Part shown: positions 42,801 to 55,636 of the stretch, in pieces
Numbering within the stretch: position 1 is the first letter of the stretch
How the letters are laid out: each line of letters begins with the position of its first letter
Source: Taeniopygia guttata
Taxonomy: Eukaryota; Chordata; Aves; Passeriformes; Estrildidae
Assembly (NCBI RefSeq): GCF_048771995.1
Contig: NC_133034.1
Coordinates: forward strand, 1,488,001 to 1,552,000
Length of the DNA: 64,000 nt
Direction of reading: 5' to 3'
Notes under the pieces: generated by a model
What the model was told of the DNA's origin: nothing
What the model saw: the letters and a program-made list of their open reading frames with translations, nothing else
The model's database searches: none
Program-made: the position numbers and the translations under genes

Positions 42801-45800
42801 CTCCAATGATTTCATCTGAGCCATCTGTCCTTTCTGCTCCTGTCACTTTTGTTCCTCCTGGCCCCTCTCTCCAGCGTTTGAGTGTTTGCAGTTTTGTTGG
42901 GAGCAGGTAAAGACTGAGGCTGACGAATACATTGGGGGACTTTCTTTGTTCTTGTGTTAATAAACTTCTCTCACCTCCTTTAGCCTTCAGTCTAAGTTTT
43001 GAATACTGGCAGATCTGTCCTCACATATTTTGGTTCAGTTGTGTTTCTAAATTTGCTAAAAGCCAGGGGTTTCTGATGAAAATGGTTAATTAGATTGCAG
43101 AGTAACAACTTTGTGCTGAGCAGTACCTGCAATGCAGAGGTGCTGTTTCTTCTAGAGTCCTGAAACACATAGTTGGTTTCTGCAGCAATACAGGATTCTA
43201 GGACATAAAATCATGTTATTTTCCTCTTGCAATGAGTGAACACATCATTTACTATACCAACCAGTGTATTTCAGTATCAAATGGTATGTAAAGTGAACCA
43301 TTTTGTATTTTTCATTGTTCAATGTAATAGCTATCTTCTAGTGTAGTTTTTCTTCCTGTTTAGCCTAAATGAAGTTTCAATTTACTTTTTTTTTTTTTAA
43401 TTAAAAAAAAACCCTCCAGGAAATAATGGCATTGGAAACAGCTACATGTCTGCCTCAGGGCATGGAAAAGCCAGGAATGACCGGGATGGCTCTGGCTGCA
43501 GGAGGGTCTTTAGGGGGGCTGGGGGGCTCAGTGACAGCCCAGCCCAGCATCTCCTCTGCTGCAATGTGTGCATCACACAGCATCTGGCGTGCCGCGATGG
43601 GCGGCAGTGACAATGGCAGGAATGTGGCCATCGGGAGTTATTTCCAGCCTCTATGTGCGGTTGTCTTTACAAGCCTCCTCCTGTTTTGTGTTCTGAAGAG
43701 CGGAGCCTGCCATGAATAGGGCAGACTTTGTCCCAGCTGCTCCGAGCAGGGCTGCAGGGGAGGGGAGGTGGCAGAGCCTTCTGTTCAGAGCTGATTTCTG
43801 GGCTCCCTTTTAGAGACAAATCCAAGTATAAATATTTTGATTACAGAATTGTGCTGAAATTTGTTAACTACCAAAGCCACGTGGCAATACTGAAGGATTC
43901 CCACGTCGTGTAAAGAGATAGGAAATTCTTCCATTGTCTTTTAGCATACAAAAAGATGGTTACTGAACTCTTTTCAATAAAGGCTTCTAAAGCTTTGGAT
44001 GTAGACAGGCAGTGAATTTCATATTATTTTAGTAATAATTACTTTGCATTACATGAGCAGTGAATTTAAATGAGTTCAGCTATAAAGACCTGATTAGGAG
44101 CACACATATGAACAACGTTGTTTTATTAGTCCTGCCAGTCCCCTAAAATACCTGCCCTGTATGTGCTCCACCATTACGAGGGATCCCTGGCTTGGATTTT
44201 TATGTAAAATCTGTTTGCTTGGTTGGTTTGTTTTTGTTTTTGTTTTTTTGTCTGATAGTCTCTTAGCTAACAGGTGGGATAAAGGTGTCTGTATCTCAAT
44301 CTGAGAAAACCATTTATAGTTCCTCATGGATTTCATGGCACAATGACCGAAATTGAGGCAGACTGCATGCTGTAAATGGTTTTACAGGTTTCACTTACTG
44401 ACAGAATTAGTCTGATGAGGTGATATCTGGCTGCCTTTACCACCTCATTTAGTGTTCAGGGCCCTGTGAAGTTTATGGTGTTGTCCTTCACTCATTGCCC
44501 TGACAGGGTGGCTCTGTAGGTAGAGCCTTTTTGGGTGGATTGGACAGGATCAAAGGGCTCAAAGGCTCAGAAGCTGTGGAACAGAGCCCACGATGCCTTC
44601 TGAAGGGACAAACTGCAGCCTGGCAGGGAGTTGGGTACCTTGGGCACATAAATCCTGCAGGGCTGAAGGAGCTGCCAGTAAATGGGGGGAAAGTGCAGCA
44701 CTGGCCTGAGAAGTGTCTGGAAATGGAGGTGGCATTTGTCACCTTGATCATTCATACAGTCCAGCTCGCTTATTTGAGCATTTCCAGAGAACACTTGTAA
44801 AAGTTCCAGATGTAAAATTTGCCTTTCAGTTGAGAGGAGAGAAATCTGTACCGTCTGTTCTGCAGAGTGCTCCCCGGAGTGTGGGTGCAAGACCTGCCCC
44901 AAATTCTGCAGATTTTATCAACACGCAGTGGTGACTTGAAGCTGGTAGTCAAAGTTCCCGTGAGTAAATGGCTGTAATTAACTGTATCCCCAGCCTTCCA
45001 AGCATTGTTTCTGTGCTGCTCAGGCTGTTGGATAAGGCTGGGGTTGAGCTGTGACACCTGGGCTATATATAGAAGGTGACAGCTTGCTGCTCTTGGAAAC
45101 ACTTGGGTTGTTGCACTCTGGTTTGTGACTTTCATGAAAGAATTGGAGGAAGAGGATAATAACACAGCTCCAAAGGGCACTGCCTCTTTGAAACTGCTTA
45201 ACACCACCTTTGTAGAAAACAGTTTTATCAACAGCAAAACACAATTTTTCTTTCTTTGGATGAGATACAGGAGTTCCTTGTCAGAGAGAATTTGAGAAAG
45301 AAACAAAGATAAATCGCTTTTGAGGGTATTTGGACCTTTAGGAATAGTTTAATTGAAAGGAAGTGAAGAGTTGTTAAAAAACAAGCAGAAAAGAAAGACA
45401 CGGGGCTAAATCTGTGTGTGTCTATAATCTGTGACCATAACCATTGAGAAAGCTGTTAAAACAGGGAAGGTTGGAATTGCCCTGTGTGTAGACAAAAAAT
45501 AGAAAAAAAAACATTTGAGGAGGACAGAGAAAAGTGATGTTTAGAGCTTTTGGCAAAAGAAGCTAGAGCTGCAGAACCCAGCCCCACGAAGGGCTGTGTT
45601 CATCTGGGCTGTGTGCTGAGCTGCAGTCACACCAATACAGAGCTGAACTCTGGGGCAGCAGGAGTCACATCAAAACTGTGTCCAGGCACTTGAGAGTTTG
45701 AGTTCTTTGAAAACCAAACCCCAGATAAGTAAATGGGCTGCCTGAATCTCTTTGCAGCTTATTCAGAAAAATGTCTAAAACATCATTGTCCAAACAGTTC

Positions 45801-47435
45801 CTTTTGTTCCTGAAAACAAAATCAGTAAGTACAAAACATGTATAAAATGATACTCTTTTGTTCCAGGGGAAGGACAGGGGAAGTGGAGCCCTTCCTCTTT
45901 GGCAGGTGTGTGTTTGATTTGGTGCTGCTCATGGTTACAGGCACTGCAGAACCAAGCCCCGAGCACCAGGTGGGCTCTCCACCTTCTCCGGCCCCCATTT
46001 CCCTGCCCATTGCTAGATTCCAGCAGGAGATGCAGCAAGGCTGAAGGCTCGTGTGTTTCAGCATTAAAAAGGACAAATCTCCCTGTTAGCCTGTAGGATT
46101 CTGCTACATTTCTAGGGGGATGCTGTGTGAGCAGCAGTTGTGGTTTGGCTTCTCACCAACAAGAAATGAAGAGAGGGTGAAGACAGCACACTCAGTGGAG
46201 ACTTTCTCACAGACTGGTGTGTTTTCCCAGCAGTGGTGGGACAAGCTGGGATCCACAGCTAAGCCCTCCCTGCCTGGGCAGCCAGGGCTGTGGCACGGGT
46301 TGTGATGCCCAGCAGTGTGCCCTGTGCTCAGTGCCTGCGGGGGCTGCACTGGGAAAGTGCCAGAGGCACTGCCAGAGCAAAGAATCCTCCTGTTTGTGTC
46401 CACAAGATCTCAAAGTGCCTGGCACGGCCTGCAGTGTGCTCAAGGAGGGAGGTGATACCTGAGAATTCAGGAATCTCTTTTTCCAGGGCAGACAGTAGGG
46501 ATGCAGGCATTCTGTTTGGGAGGGGAAGGGGGAGAACAAAAGACCCACAAACAAAGCAGGGAATGCTTGAATAGATGTAACTTTTTTTCTTTCCTGATCT
46601 ACTTGTTTTGCATGACATGGGTTATGTTTGTTTGCGTATTTCATTTTCCATCTGGCCCGTGTCATTTGCATCTATTAATTTTAAATGCATGTATGTGACT
46701 GAGTTAGAGTGGTCACTGCTGGGCTGGCCAAGGAGAGCCCTTCTCTGAACTGCTCAGTGTTGGGTGGGACTCAACAAACCTGTTTGGGTGACCAAAGGGA
46801 GCAGGGAGAATTTATGCATCTGTCATTCACCCATCAACACTTGCTCTTCATGTAAGACCACAGTGATTCATCCAGTACCTGAGCCTCATAATATCTGAAT
46901 CATGGGAGACTTGAGAATGTAAAATTTGAGGAGGCTTTTTCAGCTGAATTTGCCAGTTAGGCAGTAACATTCCTGCCTTGAGAGACTCGTGACCAGTTGT
47001 CCCCTAATGCAATTCTGGAGCTAAATTCACACTGCCTGAATGCAGAATGTAGTGAGGAGTATCTGGCAGCTGACTCCATCCTGGGAAACTGAGAAGATTT
47101 TTCTTGTTTGAATGTACTTTCTTGAATTTGATCTATGATACAAATTGAAGTGCAAGAAAACATTGGCTTGATTCAACAGCAGTGGCTGGTGCAAGAGCCC
47201 TGATTTTAGAGAAGATTTGACAGTTCTGAGAGGTCAGCAAATGCTCTGGCCTTACAGTTTTGCTCTCCCTCATAGCCTAAGAGTTCTTTAGTCCCCTTCC
47301 CTTCTTCCTTTGGCCTTTGCCTCTCTGAGCTATGAAATGACTGATTGTAACAGCTGTAAATTGGTGTGTGACTGTATAAACCCACAAAAGACACATGGAA
47401 GTTGTTGGCAAATTCTGCTTTTGTCACCTTTCCCC
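39860..47435. other. Intergenic DNA between PER2 and HES6, first part
   Basis: No protein-coding gene recognised. CACGTG E-boxes occur at 40070 and, as the palindrome GCCACGTGGC, at 43876-43885. One exon-like segment at 42652-42771 (AG acceptor, GTGAGT donor) is open in one frame but matches nothing I know. Long frames such as 44770-45306 and 41720-42253 on the - strand lack splice or family support. Confidence 0.6.
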
Positions 47436-47556
47436 CAAGAAACCCTGAGAGCCCCTAATTTCAAAATCATAATAATTCAGAGGGAGGGGGTTTAAATTTT
47501 CCATGTCAGGGATGCTCCTGCCTTCCTTAGCAGACACCTGGCTTTCCAAACCAAGG
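47436..47556 (+). mobile_element. Fragment of a passerine endogenous-retrovirus LTR (3' end)
   Basis: Shares about 100 bp with the end of the LTR at 50604-51312, including 'cataataattcagagg', 'tccatgtcag' and 'cctgccttccttagcagaca'. It continues to 'tttccaaaccaaggca', which I believe is the true LTR end. The 5' part is missing. Non-coding relic. Confidence 0.75.
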
Positions 47557-50500
47557 CAATAGCTCTTGATAGAACTAAACAAGAGCAAACTGCTCTTGGC
47601 TGTCATTATAACAACTAACACATCAGCATAATGTTTTTGTTGCATCTTTTAAAAAACACAAATAAATCCCAAGGTGTTAAAGCAAGCAGGTGCATATTGC
47701 TGCATGTCCTCCCTGGCAATGCAGCCAGTTCTTCTAGCAAAAAGCTGACAGGTAACCATTTGGTTGGTGTTTTTTGTTTGCTTTTCTTTTTAAAGGGGTT
47801 TGGGGAGTAGATTGTAATTTCAGCAATGGAGGAGTGGTGCTTGGGGAAGGAGCAGGGCTGGAGCTGAGTGCTGAGGCAGCACAGAGCAGCAGTAGGGATT
47901 CAGGGCTTTGTGCTGTGTTTGGCTCTGCCGCTGGAGCTCTGTGTGAGCAGTGATGCTCACGCTGCCTGCAGGGATGTCAGTCACTGCTCCTGCTCCCTGC
48001 TGCAAGTGCAGAGTGTCCCTCTGCCCACGGGCCAGCCTGGGCACTGGGTGCTTCCAGTGCAGCTGGGGGTGCCAGGCCCACTGATGCCTTAGGATTGTAG
48101 CTTTTCTGTTTTTCACATCCTGCACTGCATTAGTGCATAACTCCAAACTCCTTAACCTGTCAGATGCTGTTCTCCTGTTTTATTCAGATAAAACAATTCC
48201 TCTCTGGGCCTGAAACTCAAAGACACCTCATTGCCTCAGGCACCAAGAGATGTGAAAAACGATGAATTGGGGGGCAAACTTGAAGTAAATGACTTCATTA
48301 GCTGAAGCTGTAATTATAGCATTAGCCCCTGATAGGTGAATGGACCAAACTCACAATTGTCTGAAAAACTGGTGCCCGTTGTCCACCTTGGGTGCAGCCT
48401 CTGGGAGGCTTCTGACTGCCCAAGATGCTTTCCATAAATACCCACTTTATTCTCTTGGTCTTGTCCAGCCTCTGCTCTGGGCAGCCCCTCCAAGGCATCA
48501 CCACCAGGTGTGATGTGGGACTGCCTGTGCCCTTTGAGTCTTAAAACCTTCTCTTTGAGACCAAGAACATTCAGGAGCTTTCCAAATTCTGTCACTTTAT
48601 AGAAAGCTTGCTGGGAAACAAAGGACACCCTGGGCACTCTGCAGAGGTACCCTGAGGCTCCTGAGGAGTCTTGGGCTTCACTGAGTGCATGTGTTGGCTT
48701 AGGAAGAAACGCTGATTCAGCTGAGGGATTAGTGAGTGGGAGGCTTGCAGCTGCTTAGAGAGCAGCAGCTCCTCTTCTGGAGTAGAGATTTGCTCCAGAA
48801 CCCCAGATTTTGGTAAAAAGCTGCGTGCTCCCTCTACCTGGACAAGGAGATTCAATTACTCTCATTTTCTGACCAATTAATCTTCTTCTGTGAATGAAGA
48901 GAGAGTCAGGACTGGGATTGTATGTGAAAGGTGTTCTCAGGCTCCCGGCCCTGGGCAGGCATCTGCTGAGGATGTGTTGAGCAGGAAAGGAATCTGAGCA
49001 TGTTTTTTGGAAAGTGGAAGTGTGTAGGCAGATATTACCAGCGCTGGGGTCAGCCATGAGTAGTGAGGCCTCCAAGGCCGGTTGTAAGCACCAAGTGACA
49101 TTGGCAGGCCCAAAGGAGGCAAATTTGCTCAGCCTGTGTGATTCAGGTCTTGGTGAGACGTGTGGGCTCTATGGACAACCTCTCCCCACTGGTGGAAGAG
49201 TTTGGTGGGGCTGATGTGTCTCCTCTGGGCCCCCCCCACCTCAATATGTGGAACGTTGCTTACAAAACTTGATTACAAAACCTGCTGCATGGTGACAGTG
49301 GAAGGGGTTTCATAGTGACTTTTCTCAGCACAGTCTGGAGCTGTTGAGCTTATTTTGGGGTAGGAAGAGTGGAAGTCTGAAGTTTTATTTGTGTGTGTGC
49401 CAGTCATGGATGGTACAAAGCCCAAAACACAGCCAGGCTTCCACAGGGGCCACGAGAAGCTGAAACCCACTCAGGAGCTCGTGGGTGGCACACAGGCTCT
49501 GGGGGATGCAGAAATGTCCCTTCTCTCTCACTGGACACAGGCACATTGTTTTAAGGGTGCTTTAAGCTGTGCCTCTCTGGTGATGGTTTTAAATTAGGCT
49601 GCTCTGCTTTGTACTTAAATGGTGCAGGAGCTTTGCAGAGTTCAGCTGAGGGTGACTGAGTCTGGGCAGTTCCTGAAGTGGCCTGTGAATGCATATTTGA
49701 ACTTTCTCAGATACAAAGAAAACTGCTCTCCTTGCTTTCTACTAATATTTTAGCCAGAGACCAATGCAAAAACTATAAAACCACAAATTGAGTTAATTTT
49801 ACACTTAAGAAATCCAAGGCCAGAAGGGATCAGTTAATATAATTACTTGTATGTTAAGTCGTTTTTGTTTGTAACCAAAGCAACTTGTATTTGCTTCTGG
49901 AAATATATTCTGTCTCACTTGACATTAAAAGAAAGGAAATTCATTACTTCTTCTGGTGTCTAATTTCAATCCTTTTCCTTCTCATTTCAGACAATCTGGA
50001 CCTTCTATCTAGGTCTTGGCATTTAAGGCTCTACTATATTGGATTAAAAGACTTCTTGATTCCATTACTTCCTTAGCTGGTAAGTGAGCTATGTAGAACA
50101 TCTATGTAATTCCACATAGGTGTATAACTAATCAAATCACCCTCACTCATCATCTTGTTTAACTAAATTAACTTAAGAGCTCATGCTCTGAGGTATATTT
50201 TCATGTCTGAATGTTTTACGAACCAGCTTGGATTTTTTTTAACCTCCTTAAAATGCAGTGCAATGAATTTCACTTGCTGAAAACTATAATGAAATGCTAA
50301 TGTTGTGCAGGGAGCTAAAATCTCCTGGAAGGAGACTGTTTTTCCCTTTTGCTTTTCCTTTAGCTTAGCTCCTGCAGAAGCCTGAGAGGCCCAAAGTGGG
50401 CAATTTAGAGACTTGGGAACTTGCTAGAGGATGCATCTTGGAACCAGGCATCTCACACAGAAAGAAAATAAAATACCTCTTAGGAGGCAGAAAAAGGGTA

Positions 50501-50603
50501 GGCCTCTGGTTAAGACAGATGGATTAGTGTGTGAACCCCTGCTTTTTCCATATACTGCCTGCATGACCTTGGAACCATTGTGCTCCTCTGTGGAGCGAGA
50601 TGA
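47557..50603. other. Intergenic DNA, nothing recognised
   Basis: Moderately GC-rich spacer with short open frames on both strands. No exon structure or transposon is identified between the two LTR copies. Confidence 0.5.
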
Positions 50604-51312
50604 TGTTCCCTCCTGTCCTGGATTGAAAGTGTGTATTCCATTTGCCATCTGTTAGAGGTTGGGCATTATCTGCTGTTCACTGGGCAGTTTTTTCTTTATC
50701 TCTCCCACAGCCAATCCTCCCTCCAGGAGATCTCTGCTGTCCATGGCCACTGAGTGTCCCTGCACGGCTGAGAAAATTCCATCATCCATGGGGAGAGGCT
50801 GTGCCCAGGGGAGGAGCCAAACATTCCTACCTGGATCCAATCTGACCTGGGAACAGCACAGCAGCCTTTGCCCCCTGCATTCCCAGAGGAGCAGCTTTCT
50901 TCCCACTGCATCCCCAGAGGAGCAGCTTTCTTCCCCACTGCATTCCCAGAGGAGCCCAGGCCCATCTCCCCCAGCCCTGGAGCTCCAGAGGAAAACTCCC
51001 CCCTTGTGCAGGATCCTGCTCCAGCAGAAGCACAGCTGGCACTGCAGGAGGGCTGAGCCACCCTGGGATGGGACTGCTGCCACCTCCCTGACCCACAGGG
51101 GCACAGGGCTGCTCTGACTCTGGCAGGTTTGTTTTGTATTACTGCACTGTTTTTTTTTTTTTTCCTCCCTAAAAAAAACCCTCTTATTCCTATTCCCATA
51201 TTTTTGCCTGAGCGCCCCTTAATTTCAAAATTATAATAATTCAGAAGGATGGGATTTACATTTTCCATTCAGGGGAGGCTCCTGCCTTCCTTAGCAGACA
51301 CCTCCAGTCCCA
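50604..51312 (+). mobile_element. Solo LTR of a passerine endogenous retrovirus
   Basis: The text matches a high-copy songbird LTR I remember (zebra finch TguLTR type, probably ERVL-like). In order it shows 'gattgaaagtg', 'ccatctgttagaggttgggc', 'ctctcccacagccaatcctc', 'gacattcc'-like text, a 31-34-bp internal repeat present 2.7 times (50876-50960), a T-tract, 'cctattcccatatttttgcc', and 'cttccttagcagacacc' at the end. No internal viral genes flank it, so it is a solo LTR. The 152-codon frame inside is not a gene. The 5' boundary is approximate. Confidence 0.78.
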
Positions 51313-54300
51313 TCCATACTGCCTTGTGTGCATCAGGCTCAAGCAAGGATGGCCCAGCCCAAGGCCTGGGCACACCTGACAGATGTGCTGCTTGGCCCAG
51401 CTGTTTTCACCTCCAGAGAAAGAGCAAGTGCCCTGGACAGAAGTTTGGGTGTGCTGCAGCAGGTGGACATGGGCTCTGTAAAACCTGTTTGTCTGCAGGG
51501 TGGGACTGGAGAGCTGCTGCTGTGAGAGTGTGCAGAGCTGTGCTTGGACATGGGGCCAACTGGGAAATCCTGAAACTGGGCTCCAGCAGCTGGAGCTGGC
51601 AAGAGTGGATGGCCCCTTGGGGATGTGGAGCTGTTATCCTGGAGAGTTTACCATAATGTGGCAAGGCTCTGCGTGCCAGGATTAACCAACACTCATTCCA
51701 GCACCTCTCATAGGAATAAATCCTCCTTTTTTTGGTGACATTTCGATACCATTCTGCTAACAGCAGCATCTTGGATGGTAAAAAATGTAAGCTGTGTTAC
51801 AGACAGGAACCAACTGCCTGCTTAGCAGAGATTTCCTGCATGATGTCCGTGCACTCCCTGGACCTGCTGCTGAGGCCTGGGCTGGTTTTATTCTTCTACC
51901 CCTTTAATTGGAATAGAGACTGAAACATTTATTTGGAGAGGGAGACCACAGAGAGCTGCAGGATATTTGTTAGTGGGAGATGAAAGAAGATGCAAGTTGA
52001 TTGGTGTGATTTAAAAGCTTGATCTTGCCTCCTGGCCAGGGGCTCTGATAAAAGACCTGGGACATGATGCCAAGAGGTTGGAAAGAGGTTTGAACTCCAA
52101 GTCCTCCCAGATGACCTGGTCTAACAAGGAGCATTTTTCCCTGTAACAGGTGTGAGTGACTGACATACAAAGAGAGGGGAAAAAAAGCCCTTCTTTCCAT
52201 TATTCTCCACCTGAATATCAAACAAGAGGGGTCCAGTTAGTGTGCTGCCTCTCTCTCCTTTTACAAGGCAGTGCACTGTCAGATCAGATGCTCTGTTTGT
52301 ATTACTTTGGAATGGAAAAGAGTAAAGGCAGTTTCTATAAAGAAAGACTTGAAAAGGCTTCCCTGGTTTTTCACCAGAGCTGTTGGAAACTTTCCTTCCC
52401 CACACTGCCCCTTCTCCAGTCCCACCCCCAAAATCCTCACCTCTTCCTGCCTTTGTCAGGCAAGTGTCAGATTTGACACATTTGCACTAAGGTACAGAAA
52501 TGCAAATGGATGCATCCAGCAACACCTAAGCAGAGCATGTCAACTTTCTGTGAACCTAATTTGTGGATTAAAAAAAAAAGAAAGGCCATATTGCTACCAC
52601 ATTTCTAAAATGCTTTTGACACTACTGAAAAGCTCCTCATAGTACTGCTCTTACCTGGCTTTTTGGGCTTTTCAGCCAGTACAGCACCGGTAAGTGCTCA
52701 GGGAAAGGGCTGGAATGCCTCTGCTCCTCCCAAGCACTCCAGCTTTGGGAGAGCAGCTGTCCAGGTGCCTCCCAGCCCTGCTGCCTGTTCCTCCCGCAGC
52801 AGAGGGAAGGGGCTGTGCCCGGGAAGGCTCCCCTGGCTGTGGGAAGGGCAGCAGCACACGCAGGAATGGGGAAGGCAGCAGCTCCCTGCTTTGGCTCCCA
52901 TCTCCAAGGCCAGTACAGGGAAGCTGAGCACAACATCTGCAGCGCTGCTGAGCAGGGGTGACTTTGCTTTGAGCTGCCCCCAACCCTGCTGAACCAAAGG
53001 TGGCACTTGTATGGTGACTCTGGGCTGTGTTTCTGCCACCAAAGTGTCAGGATGTGCACTTGCTGTCACAGGAGCATTACAGAGAGCCCTCACACGAGGC
53101 TCTTCCATCCCACGGAGATGAAGCCGAGCCCAGCTGCCTCTGGTGCTCCTGCAGCAGTGGAGAGGCTGCCTGGGGCCAGGACCAGCCCTGATGTCACTGC
53201 TGAAGCCACTGAGCTCAGGAGCAGGGCTGTGGCCTCAGGTCCTTCTCAGGGGCCTTTTCCAGCCACTGGACACGAGGGGCTCTGGCTGAGCAGGGACACA
53301 CCACGCTGAGGGGCTGTGTGTGAACTGCCCTGGAGGGACAGGCAGCTCCGAGCTCAGAGAGAAGAGTGACATAGCAAGTGAAATGCGAGACCTGAGGGAA
53401 ATTGATACAAATAAACCTGGACTTGGGCTAGAGAGGTGCAGCCTCAGTCCAAGCAGGTGTGTGTGTTAGTTCAGTGCAAGTGTCCCAGGTTTCATTTACA
53501 CTTCAAACCCCAACCTCCCTCCCTAAAGCAGAAAGGTCACTGCAGAGGCTCTCACCTCCCCTGGCTCAGCTGGTTCTTGCCACTCGCCTACAGCTCAAAG
53601 GGAATTTAGCACAACAGGGATGAGAAGGACCAAGCATTCTGATGGACACCTTTGAACAGTAACACCCACCTCAGGTAAAGAAATTACAAAGGAAAGTCCT
53701 TGCCAGTGCTTCAATTTCTATTTTTGTTTTTCCATGGGGTTATTAACATAGGTACATGTCTAGTCCCTTGGTCACTGCTTCCTTTATTGCTTGCTCTATG
53801 TTTGAGAACTTCCATGTATTAAGACACTTTACAATCCCTTTTTTCCCCTCTTTACAATGACAGCTCTCTGAAAGGTATTGAATCACAGCAGAAATAACCT
53901 TCCACTTCCCCAAAGCAGGAATCAGGATAAGAATGCTGAGGGACCCCCTCCAAGCCCCCAGAAACATTACAGAACACTTTCCAAATCTACTGCACACTCC
54001 ATTCAGTAGAGCCTTATTTCACTCTCCATCAACAAAAAAACCCAAAAAGCAAACCACGCTCCTGTGAAGTTCTGCCCCAGGACAGGATTTGCCTAGCACT
54101 TCTGAAGTTAGGGCTGTGCATGTGTGAGCAACGCCTTCAGAGGGCAGATCAAGTAGAACAGGCTTGAGCCTGGCATCCAGACCAACCAGCCCCAAACTCT
54201 GTGGCCTAGGACCAACCTCAGCCAGTCTGACCTTGCTCATTCAATAAACTTAAGTGTTAACTAGAATTAGACAAAAGAAATATCTGAATTCCAATAGTTA

Positions 54301-54455
54301 ACAATGCTTAGTACAAGAATTAAGTGCTTAATTACCAGCATTGTTTCCATGATATACATATACTGGTGCTAAGAGCCAATAAGAGGAGCTGTATTTTTAA
54401 TGTTTTTAAACTGGTTAGAAGAGCACGACATTACACAATATATGCCACGTTGTGA
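51313..54455. other. Intergenic DNA between the LTR and HES6 3' end
   Basis: No gene recognised. GC content rises at 52640-53330, where frames of 100-140 codons overlap on both strands, the usual sign of composition rather than coding. The final part (53700-54455) is AT-rich. Confidence 0.5.
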
Positions 54456-54468
54456 ATTCAGGGTTTTT

Positions 54469-54474
54469 TTTATT
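54469..54474 (-). terminator. HES6: HES6 polyadenylation signal
   Basis: TTTATT on the + strand reads AATAAA on the HES6 strand, about 750 nt beyond the stop codon. It is the first canonical signal noticed downstream of the gene. Confidence 0.6.
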
Positions 54475-55060
54475 AAAGATTAAAAATAAAAAAAAAAACA
54501 AAAACACTTGACACCCTAATATACATAAAGTCACAATAAATTCAAATGTGCTAAAAGCAAAATGTGCATAAAAACACTCATTTCTAAAAGGCACCCTGTC
54601 ACCAACATCTTTTAAAATGTCTATTTCCACCAAGTTTCTAGTTTTCTCTCCCTTTGCTAAAGGTGAGACTTTAGGCTGCTATCAGGTACAGACACCTTTC
54701 AGGGGTCTGTGCTATCACTAGAATGCTTAAAACCGTGCATGCAGACTTAGCTCCAGCTTCTCCCAGAATTAACTATCATGATTTAAAATGCACAAGGGTT
54801 TTTGCTCAAAAGGTAGTGGCGTTTGGGCCGCTTCTAAGGGCCAAGAAGAAACAGAGTTATAAAATAACTGCTGCGTCTCCACCAGAGAGCTCTGCTACTA
54901 CAAACCACTTCCCTCCTCCCCCCCCCATCCTCTCGTAAAAACAACCCCAAAAGTTACAAAATGCCACACACAGGGGATGAAATGTTAACGCGTTCCCGAT
55001 TAGGCTGTCAGGGTGCGACAGCATCAGTGCTGAGTCCGCAGTGACAGCGCTGCCAGCCGC

Positions 55061-55154
55061 GCACACACTCACACGGACACTACACGGACACTCACACACA
55101 CAGACACTCACACAGACCGGCACACACACGGACACTCACACAAACACTCACACC
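55061..55154 (-). repeat. Imperfect CA/GT microsatellite in HES6 3'UTR
   Basis: Runs of cacacactcacac and ggacactcacac alternate for about 94 bp on the + strand. In the HES6 mRNA it reads as GU-rich (ugugugagugu...), resembling GU-rich decay elements. Confidence 0.8.
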
Positions 55155-55220
55155 GAACACGCGGCCGTGCGGGCACGCTGCCCACCCCACAGGCAGGTCG
55201 GCGCTGACTCCTCTCCGCTG

Positions 55221-55636
55221 TTACCAGGGTCTCCACATGGATTTGGGCGAGCCGGGCGAGGGCAGGCCGCGCGTCTGGGACGCGTGCAGTCCGTCCGTGT
55301 CGGTGCGGCCCGGCCCGGCCCCCGCCTCGCCCGAGCGGGTCTGCGGGCCGGGGGCGGGCAGCGCCGGGCCCGGGCGGGCTGCGGCCGGCGGCACCGGCTC
55401 CCCGCCGGCGGGCCAGGGCCCGAGCGCCGGCTCCGCCGCAAGGTCCGTGAGCGAGTCCGGGCAGCCGCCCTCGCTGAGGGGCATGGACTCCAGCAGGTGG
55501 TTGAGCAGCTCGGCCGCCGTGGTGGCGTCGATGCCGGGGCAGCTGGAGACGAAGGTGTGCACCTCGTGCATGCACTGGATGTAGCCGGCGGCGAAGCGCT
55601 CGCTGGCCTCCAGGAGCCGCCGCCCGGCCCCGGCGC
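55221..55636 (-). CDS. HES6: HES6 coding exon 4 (Orange domain and WRPW)
   Basis: Encodes GRRLLEASERFAAGYIQCMH, the rest of the Orange domain, a Pro/Ala/Gly-rich tail and the terminal WRPW. The stop is certain. The 5' boundary is inferred from phase, because the dinucleotide before 55636 is CG rather than AG. Confidence 0.85.

Larger units (their letters stand above)
54455..55220 (-). other. HES6: HES6 3'UTR
   Basis: Untranslated sequence from the TAA at 55221-55223 to the AATAAA near 54470. It contains a CA/GT-rich stretch at 55061-55154 that would be GU-rich in the mRNA. Confidence 0.6.

Noticed and set aside
43425..43719. 97-codon frame beginning ATGGCATTGGAAACAG
   Set aside because: Composition-driven Gly/Ser-rich frame with no homology and no promoter or splice context.
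45062..45072. TATATATAG as a TATA box
   Set aside because: No transcript or coding start follows it in either direction.
50652..51268. Frames of 150-190 codons on both strands
   Set aside because: They lie within the ERV LTR, which does not encode protein.
52637..53309. Overlapping 100-140-codon frames in a GC-richer patch
   Set aside because: No splice signals, start context or family resemblance; frames are open on both strands.
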